A DNA stretch of 10,735 bases from Acidobacteriota bacterium (GTDB lineage: Bacteria > Acidobacteriota > Terriglobia > UBA7540). A program made the translations under genes and the position numbers. The stretch is from positions 1 through 10,735 of the forward strand of contig JAKASC010000062.1 in the NCBI GenBank assembly GCA_021828245.1. Reading direction: 5' to 3'. This document shows positions 6,304 through 10,735 of this stretch, in pieces; the stretch's first letter is position 1, and every line of letters starts with the position of its first letter. The notes under the pieces are model-generated. The model did no database searches and was not told the DNA's origin. It saw only the letters and a list, made by a program, of their open reading frames with translations.

Positions 6304-7719
6304 TTACTGACCCTCCTTATCGGAATTCGCCAGCCGCTCAAAAGCTCGGGAAATTTCTTCATCCTGATCCTCAAAGACCGTTCGCAAGTCGAGTTGCAAC
6401 CGCTCGCGTTCGACGCGGGCGATGATGGGCACAGCATTTTGCCGCAGCGAGCGCTCCAATTGCTCCGCACTGCGCCGAGCGTGCCGGACGATGACCAGCC
6501 GTGTCGGCAAGGATTGGGCCGGCGTTGAACCGCCGCCAATCACCGATTCTCCTGCTTCCATCGTCGCCGAGAACCCGGGTAAAGTTTTAATGCGCGCCGC
6601 CAGTTTGGCCGCTCGTGGCTCAATTTCGCTGGGGCGCATATGGATCATGCGTTGCGCCGGAATGGAGTCAGTCTGATTGTCCAGGTAAAGAGCGAGTGTT
6701 GCCGTGAGCGCGGCAATGGTGAGTTTATCCACGCGCAGTGCGCGGAAGAGCGGGTTGGCGCGGATGCGGTCCAGCAGTTCCCGCCGGCCCGCGATGACCC
6801 CGGCCTGCGGCCCGCCCAGCAACTTGTCCCCGCTGAAGGTGATGACATCCACGCCGGCTCGAACGCTGCGCGCGGCTTCCGGCTCATCCGCCATGCCGTA
6901 GGGCGCGAGGTCTACCAGGCACCCGCTCCCCAAGTCCTCAATCAGCGGTACCCCGTGGCGATGGGCCAGTTCAACCAAATCGTCCAAGCGCGGACGCTCT
7001 GTAAAGCCCACAATACGAAAATTGCTCGGATGCACCCGAAGGAGAGCTCGGGTCCGCTCATTCATGGCTCCCGCGTAATCGCTGAGTCGCGTGCGATTGG
7101 TAGTTCCCACTTCCGTCAGCAGACATCCGCTCTTGGCGCAAATGTCAGGAATGCGGAATGAGCCGCCAATCTCAATCAACTCACCCCGTGAAACAATCAC
7201 TTCTCCTCTCTCGGCCAACGAATTCAGGGTCAGAAAAACCGCCGCCGCGTTGTTGTTTACGACCAAAGCGCGCTCCACGCCCAAAAGCTCGTTGAAAAGG
7301 CGATCCGTGTGTTGGTCGCGCTTGCCGCGTTGTCCGCGCTCAAGGTCATATTCGAGATTGGAGTAGCGGCCGGCCACCGTGGCCATGCGCTCTAGCGCGG
7401 CGGCCGCGAGCGGCGCGCGTCCCAGGTTGGTGTGCAGCACCACGCCGGTGGCATTGATGACCGGCTGGAGCGACGGCCGCGCCTCGCGTTCCGCCTCGGC
7501 AAGAATCTGTTGCTCCAAATCGCCGAGCGAAACCTCTTCCCTCTGCCCCGAAATGATGTCAGCGCGTAATTGCCGCAAAACGGCACGAGTCGCTTCGGTC
7601 AGGTTGCGATGGCCCCATCGCGCCTCAGCGGCCCGCAACAAAGGGCGGCTCAATAGTTCGTCCACGGAGGGAATTTGCCTCAGCAGTGATGTGGCTCCGG
7701 CATCGAAGTCAGGCGACAT
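6304..7719 (-). CDS. selA: L-seryl-tRNA(Sec) selenium transferase (selenocysteine synthase)
   Basis: PLP-dependent cytoplasmic enzyme that converts seryl-tRNA(Sec) to selenocysteyl-tRNA(Sec) with selenophosphate. From ATG 7719 it has 471 residues, close to E. coli SelA (463). Residues 11-60 are the N-terminal tRNA-binding domain (SLLRQIPSVDELL onward). The catalytic core follows: VINATGVVLHTNLGRAPL (87-104), VVNNNAAAVFLTL (153-165), SRGELIEIGGSFRIPDI (177-193), EVGTTNRT (203-210), HPSNFRIVGFT (230-240), EDLGSG (261-266) and TFSGDKLLGGPQAG (294-307), where Lys299 is the expected PLP lysine. The frame opens further at GTG 7764, but the alignment with SelA starts near 7719 and neither start has a strong ribosome site. 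It is followed after 4 bases by the exported unknown gene. selB and the selC tRNA, often nearby, are absent here; a DUF488 gene diverges upstream. SelA implies the organism makes selenoproteins, but none is visible in the window. Confidence 0.95.
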   Translation of the reverse strand: MSPDFDAGATSLLRQIPSVDELLSRPLLRAAEARWGHRNLTEATRAVLRQLRADIISGQREEVSLGDLEQQILAEAEREARPSLQPVINATGVVLHTNLGRAPLAAAALERMATVAGRYSNLEYDLERGQRGKRDQHTDRLFNELLGVERALVVNNNAAAVFLTLNSLAERGEVIVSRGELIEIGGSFRIPDICAKSGCLLTEVGTTNRTRLSDYAGAMNERTRALLRVHPSNFRIVGFTERPRLDDLVELAHRHGVPLIEDLGSGCLVDLAPYGMADEPEAARSVRAGVDVITFSGDKLLGGPQAGVIAGRRELLDRIRANPLFRALRVDKLTIAALTATLALYLDNQTDSIPAQRMIHMRPSEIEPRAAKLAARIKTLPGFSATMEAGESVIGGGSTPAQSLPTRLVIVRHARRSAEQLERSLRQNAVPIIARVERERLQLDLRTVFEDQDEEISRAFERLANSDKEGQ

Positions 7720-7800
7720 CGTCAAAGACCCCAGCAGCAACAACTCCCGCGCGCCTGCGCTCACGCGCAGCGAAACCGGCGAATTCGCTCGCTCGTGGAC

Positions 7801-7829
7801 ATTTCAACATAGATGCGTCGGAGCGTCAA
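7801..7829 (-). promoter_or_regulatory. Weak candidate promoter of selA
   Basis: On the minus strand TTGACG (7829-7824), 17 bases, then TGAAAT (7806-7801). The -10 matches consensus at only 4 of 6. The position would give a leader of about 75 bases before ATG 7719. Confidence 0.25.
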
Positions 7830-7861
7830 CGCGCGACGCGCCCAACAAACCCCGGTTCTTC

Positions 7862-7891
7862 GTGACGAATTCGCCCTAAAGTTAAGATAAT
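7862..7891 (+). promoter_or_regulatory. Weak candidate promoter of the DUF488 gene
   Basis: GATAAT (7886-7891; 5 of 6) is preceded, 18 bases upstream, by GTGACG (7862-7867; 4 of 6), partly inside the small palindrome TTCGTGACGAA (7859-7869). It would start transcription near 7898, about 90 bases before the gene. Confidence 0.3.
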
Positions 7892-7987
7892 AGCTCTCAG
7901 CGTTGCAAGAGAGTTGGCAGACACCGCTCCGCGAAAGACGTCAGTCCTTCGGGGCTGAAGGCGCCAGAAGCAGCCGGGAGGGGAACG

Positions 7988-8665
7988 ATGACCGAGAAAG
8001 CTTCAATCCTGCGCAGGCATCGGCTGCCGGAGCACAATGACGCCGAGGAGAGACCCAGTCCCCGCACGCCCCGGTCGAAGGCGAAGAAGACCACCAAAGA
8101 GGAAAAGCCGCGCCGGGCTGGCCGGCGAGTCGCCTCTTGGCCGACTCCGCCAATCATTCGAACCATCGGGCATTCAACGCGGCAGCTTGAGGCATTCATC
8201 GCGGCTCTCCGTGCCCACGACATTCAGTGCGTGGCTGACATCCGAACCATTCCCCGCTCTCAACGCAATCCGCAATTTAATCAGGATTCGCTGCCGGACG
8301 CTTTGCAGGTTGCCGGCATCGGGTACGTTCATTTGCCGGAGCTGGGTGGTTTGCGCCACGCGCGCCGCGATTCTCCCAATACGGCCTGGCGCAATGCGAG
8401 CTTTCGAGGCTTCGCCGACTATATGCAGACCCCTGAATTCGACCGTGGTATCGAGCGGCTGCTTCGACTGGCTCGAAGGAAAAGAGTCGCCCTCATGTGC
8501 GCCGAGGCCGTTCCGTGGCGATGCCATCGGAGCTTGGTGGCCGACGCCCTCCTCGCCCGAGGCCTTCGTGTTGAGCATATCTTGAACGCCCGCCAAGCTC
8601 GCCCTCACGAAATCACGCCGTGGGCCAAAGTGCGAAACCATCGCGTGACGTATCCCGCAAAATAA
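7988..8665 (+). CDS. DUF488 family protein with basic N-terminal extension
   Basis: Cytoplasmic protein of 225 residues in the DUF488 family, whose biochemical role is not established. Seen: IIRTIGHSTRQLEAFIAAL (56-74), VADIRTIPRSQRNPQFN (82-98), YVHLPELGGLRHARRDSP (113-130) and the family's hallmark cysteine motif MCAEAVPWRCHRSLVADAL (170-188), with Cys171, Cys179, His180 and Arg181 in the usual places. GGGAGGGG (7976-7983) lies 4 bases before ATG 7988, a strong ribosome site, and the next in-frame methionine is inside the conserved domain. Odd: residues 1-50 are a low-complexity basic leader (KAKKTTKEEK, PRRAGRR) that appears disordered, ahead of a domain that is normally close to the N-terminus. 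It may bind nucleic acid, or translation may begin later from a non-ATG codon. The gene is divergent from selA with about 270 bases between, and no operon partner is evident. Confidence 0.88.
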   Translation: MTEKASILRRHRLPEHNDAEERPSPRTPRSKAKKTTKEEKPRRAGRRVASWPTPPIIRTIGHSTRQLEAFIAALRAHDIQCVADIRTIPRSQRNPQFNQDSLPDALQVAGIGYVHLPELGGLRHARRDSPNTAWRNASFRGFADYMQTPEFDRGIERLLRLARRKRVALMCAEAVPWRCHRSLVADALLARGLRVEHILNARQARPHEITPWAKVRNHRVTYPAK

Positions 8666-8797
8666 TCATCCCGCCGTCACCATCGAGGCGAGCACGATAA
8701 AGAGCCCTGCGGAAGTAAGTAAGGAGTTTTGTCTTTGGCCGCGTCGGCCTGCTTGCCGTCCAGCTTCAGGGTCGGATGTGCGTGTGACCCGCGTCAT
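8666..8797 (-). pseudogene. Possible small membrane ORF or decayed gene fragment
   Basis: From ATG 8797 there is a 43-codon frame ending one base after the DUF488 stop, with a C-terminal hydrophobic helix (NSLLTSAGLFIVLASMVTAG). No ribosome site precedes it. A second minus-strand frame just upstream reads LKLDGKQADAAKDKTPYLL, which looks more like protein than the first half of the 43-codon frame. The two protein-like pieces meet at a tandem TTAC repeat (plus strand 8715-8722). Adding one TTAC unit would fuse them as KDKTPYLLTSAGLFIVLASM. This suggests a frameshifted remnant, but both frames are short and the evidence is weak. Confidence 0.2.
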
Positions 8798-8944
8798 AAA
8801 ACGAGGTGACCCGGAGCACAGCGCCAGGACAAGAGAATGCCTAACCTAGAAAATGAAGGCTTGGTAGGCTATCTATAGCGGCGGAGGCGGTCGGCGCGCG
8901 GCGGGAGCTAGTGAGCATGGATTGATAGCGGCTGGAGCCTGAAA
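8798..8944 (+). other. Non-coding stretch upstream of the cytochrome gene
   Basis: No gene is supported here. A similar segment occurs twice, ATAGCGGCGGAG near 8875 and ATAGCGGCTGGAG near 8925; the GGAG of the second (8934-8937) is the ribosome site of the cytochrome gene, 7 bases before its ATG. I could not find a convincing -35/-10 pair. Confidence 0.35.
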
Positions 8945-9451
8945 ATGACAAGAACAGGAATGCCATTGCTGATGCTGATGTTGGTCTCCGTGGTTAGCCT
9001 GAGTCAGCAGCCTCCGCCGAAAACCCCGGCCTCACCAGCGCAGGTAATTCCGGTCCCGCACGTCTTTAACATCACGCCCAAGCAAAAGGCGCGCAAAAAT
9101 CCCGTTCCGTTTACCGATGTTGCCGTAGAGCAAGGCAAGAAGCTTTACGAGAGTCAATGCGCCATGTGCCACGGAAGCAATGGTAAAGGGGATGGTGATT
9201 TGGCGCGCGCCCTCAAAATTGCGCCGCCAGACTTCACCAAGCCGAGTGTCTTGGCCAAGCGAACGGACGGCGAGTTGTTCACCATCATCGGTGAAGGTAC
9301 CACGCCGATGCCTGGACAAAAACATCGCATGAGCGACTTACAACGCTGGGAACTTGTGGATTTCCTCCGTTCCCTGCAAGGGAAAACCCCCAGGCCTGCA
9401 ACACCCGCGGAGCGGCAACTCTTAAAACATGAGGTTGTCGTTCATCCTTGA
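8945..9451 (+). CDS. Exported class I c-type cytochrome
   Basis: Small periplasmic electron carrier or cytochrome domain of 168 residues. Seen: a signal peptide at 1-22 (hydrophobic PLLMLMLVSVVSL) and a proline-rich linker (QQPPPKTPASPAQ). The haem-attachment site CAMCH at 72-76 sits in YESQCAMCHGSNGKGDGDLA. The loop TTPMPGQKHRMS (119-130) has Met122 as the likely axial ligand, and the terminal helix is DLQRWELVDFLRSL. All are hallmarks of the cytochrome c / CccA-like fold with one haem. GGAG (8934-8937) is 7 bases before ATG 8945; ATG 8963 is an alternative giving a shorter signal. No oxidase or dehydrogenase partner lies beside it, so its electron donor and acceptor are unknown. It converges on the LemA-like gene. 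The short C-terminal tail after the terminal helix carries no recognisable motif. Confidence 0.92.
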   Translation: MTRTGMPLLMLMLVSVVSLSQQPPPKTPASPAQVIPVPHVFNITPKQKARKNPVPFTDVAVEQGKKLYESQCAMCHGSNGKGDGDLARALKIAPPDFTKPSVLAKRTDGELFTIIGEGTTPMPGQKHRMSDLQRWELVDFLRSLQGKTPRPATPAERQLLKHEVVVHP

Positions 9452-9484
9452 CCGCCCTTGCGATCGATCCCTTCTTGGGGCCGA

Positions 9485-9499
9485 GCCTGGCCGCCAGGC
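9485..9499. terminator. Small hairpin between convergent genes
   Basis: GCCTGG-CCG-CCAGGC is a perfect 6-bp stem with a three-base loop between the cytochrome stop and the LemA-like stop. There is no T tract on either side, so an intrinsic terminator is only a possibility. Confidence 0.25.
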
Positions 9500-9528
9500 A
9501 AAGCAGGATCCGACCGTGAAACCCCGAT

Positions 9529-10077
9529 TCAATTTCTAAGCGGCTCTCCGTCGTGCGGGAGAATGGGCCGCGGACGAAGGTGCTGCCAGGCAGCGACCAG
9601 CTTGGCGGGTCCATGGGTGATGCGAGAATTGTAAGCCATTGCTTGCTGGTTGTAGGCGGCTCGCTGAGCGGCCAGGCGCTCGTTGAGCGTCGTTAGCCGG
9701 CTGCAAAGCTGTTGGAAGCTTGCATTATTTTTGAGCTCAGAGTTTCTATGAGCGGCCGTGAGCAGCGCTTGCAGCGTCTCCGCTAGGTGAGCCTCAAGCT
9801 GTGCCCGATCCGGTAATGTTGAGGCCTTCGCCCAGGCGCGGCGCGCTTCCGTGAGCGCTCGCAGGGTCTGCGGGTCGTCGCGCAAGTAAGGCCGGCAGGT
9901 TTCCACCAATTTGGGGAGTTCGTCATGCCGTTCTTTAAGCACCGCCTCCAGGTTGGCCTTGGTTTTATCCAAGCTGTGGGCCAGACGCGACAGCGAGCGG
10001 CTTGCCTGCGTGAAATAGACGACCAAGGTGATGGCCACCACCGCGAAGGCCGCTACAATTACGATAGCCGTCGTCAT
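9529..10077 (-). CDS. LemA-like membrane-anchored helical protein
   Basis: Protein of 182 residues with one N-terminal transmembrane helix (4-22) and a long helical domain resembling the LemA family, whose precise function is unknown. Seen: ERHDELPKLVETCRPYLRDD (49-68) aligns with the LemA pattern of R-hydrophobic-DLIPNLVETVKGY. LRALTEARRAWAKA (72-85) follows, then NSELKNNASFQQLCSRLTTL (112-131) and NERLAAQRAAYNQQAMAYNS (132-151), like the family's ER-I-x-x-x-R-x-x-YN-x-x-V-x-x-YN. The usual terminal segment with a Phe-Pro and Gly-Phe is replaced by THGPAKLVAAWQHLRP, and the region after the anchor is longer than usual, so this is a divergent member. GAGG lies 7 bases before ATG 10077. It is 136 bases downstream of a TolC-type gene on the same strand; this gap shows no gene or clear promoter, so co-transcription is possible but unproven. 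Confidence 0.75.
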   Translation of the reverse strand: MTTAIVIVAAFAVVAITLVVYFTQASRSLSRLAHSLDKTKANLEAVLKERHDELPKLVETCRPYLRDDPQTLRALTEARRAWAKASTLPDRAQLEAHLAETLQALLTAAHRNSELKNNASFQQLCSRLTTLNERLAAQRAAYNQQAMAYNSRITHGPAKLVAAWQHLRPRPILPHDGEPLRN

Positions 10078-10213
10078 TGCTCATCCTCGCGGTCACCTAG
10101 ATTAAATCATGCGAAGCTGTCATCCGAGTGCCTGTCGCGCGCTTTGTCGAGAGCGGGGAAGCTTGGCAAACCTTGCGGCCATGTTCCTCGGCTGATTGGC
10201 AGCTTTCTCAAGG

Positions 10214-10735
10214 CTAGGGTTGGGGCGACGCACCAGGAATGTTCGGCACGCCGCTAATCTGGCCGGACTTGGCTTGTGCAAGCTGGATGTGGAACCATCG
10301 CAGTGTGGTGCCGGTGGCCTGCGCAAGCTGGACCACCGCCTTGGCGTAATTATCGTAGGCTTGGGCCTGGTTTCCCAAGGCCGTGTCGTATTGCTCCTCG
10401 GTCAGAATCACGTTCAAGGTGGTGGATTCTCCCAGCTCTAATTTTTTCCGTTCATCTTGAAGCGTGAGGAGAGCTAACCGGACGGCCTTCTGCGCGGCAT
10501 TGATTTGGGCGCGAGCCTGCGTGACGGCGATCTCAGCGGTGCGCACGTCCTGAGCGATTTGGTTTCGGGTTTCCTGTAATTGTTCATGAAGCTGACGCTG
10601 CTGGAGCAACGCGGTGGCCATATCGGCCTGGGCGGTTCGGTTGCGGATCGGGATTTGCAGCGTGACGCCAAACGAGTAATCGGGATATGCTGCGTGCAGG
10701 AGCTGTGTCAATGATGGCCCTAGCCCTCCTGGTGC
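10214..10735 (-). CDS. TolC-family outer membrane efflux protein (5' end outside window)
   Basis: C-terminal 173 residues of an outer-membrane channel of the TolC/OEP family, which acts with an inner-membrane pump and a periplasmic adaptor. The frame stays open to the right edge, so the start lies outside. Seen, counting from the first visible residue: LGPSLTQLLHAAYPDYSFGV (5-24), then a beta strand and the conserved turn TLQIPIRNRTAQAD (25-38). A long coiled-coil follows (40-140) with QLHEQLQETRNQIAQDVRTA, then KLELGESTTLNVILTEEQYD (98-117), in which LGESTTLNVI is the family signature. The second helix, AYDNYAKAVVQLAQATGTTL, closes the repeat. A short proline-rich tail ends the protein. Family members are usually 420-520 residues, so about a third is visible. 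The adaptor and pump genes are presumably beyond the edge. The LemA-like gene follows downstream. Confidence 0.9.
   Translation of the reverse strand, partial: APGGLGPSLTQLLHAAYPDYSFGVTLQIPIRNRTAQADMATALLQQRQLHEQLQETRNQIAQDVRTAEIAVTQARAQINAAQKAVRLALLTLQDERKKLELGESTTLNVILTEEQYDTALGNQAQAYDNYAKAVVQLAQATGTTLRWFHIQLAQAKSGQISGVPNIPGASPQP

Noticed and set aside
6300..6539. Unknown exported protein beginning inside selA at 6539
   Set aside because: The overlap is selA coding sequence in another frame. The signal peptide and the AAGGAGG site only make sense with the start at 6299.
7815..7839. Inverted repeat GCGTCG ... CGACGC upstream of selA
   Set aside because: Six bases in GC-rich sequence with a long loop is within chance expectation, and nothing else supports a site.

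Overview
The window looks like chromosomal DNA from a moderately GC-rich, soil-type bacterium, most likely Acidobacteriota. The reasons are an Oar-like TonB-dependent receptor with a carboxypeptidase-regulatory-like N-terminus divergent from a LacI regulator, a GC-rich intergenic palindrome of the kind common in Acidobacteria, Verrucomicrobia and Planctomycetes, and proteins with the general character of that phylum. This assignment is inference, because no rRNA or other taxonomic marker is present. I see no tRNA, rRNA, CRISPR array, insertion sequence or phage gene.

Region 1 (1-4652) is a carbohydrate-uptake locus. A TonB-dependent receptor (minus strand, running off the left edge) diverges from a LacI-family regulator. 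That regulator is followed on the plus strand by a major facilitator transporter and the 63-codon stump of a Tat-exported protein, perhaps a former glycoside hydrolase. The divergent intergenic region holds nearly superimposed promoters for the two strands and a cluster of LacI-operator-like repeats just downstream of the receptor promoter. The simplest model is that an outer-membrane sugar receptor and an inner-membrane permease are controlled by the sugar-sensing repressor between them.

Region 2 (4649-7719) is housekeeping. It holds elongation factor P (efp) with its own promoter and a leader hairpin, then convergent to it a minus-strand pair: selA (selenocysteine synthase) and, four bases downstream, an unrecognised secreted protein. 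A GC-rich nested palindrome sits between the convergent efp and unknown gene.

Region 3 (7720-9451) holds a DUF488-family protein with a basic N-terminal extension, a 279-base stretch with no convincing gene but a possible broken reading frame on the minus strand, and a small exported c-type cytochrome.

Region 4 (9529-10735, minus strand) holds a LemA-like membrane-anchored helical protein and, upstream of it, the C-terminal third or so of a TolC-type outer-membrane efflux protein that runs off the right edge.

No clearly new multi-gene system is evident. The points most worth a second look are the overlapping divergent promoters with operator repeats, the asparagine at the tip of EF-P where a modified Lys or Arg usually sits, the truncated Tat gene, the intergenic palindrome, and the unknown secreted protein tied to selA.
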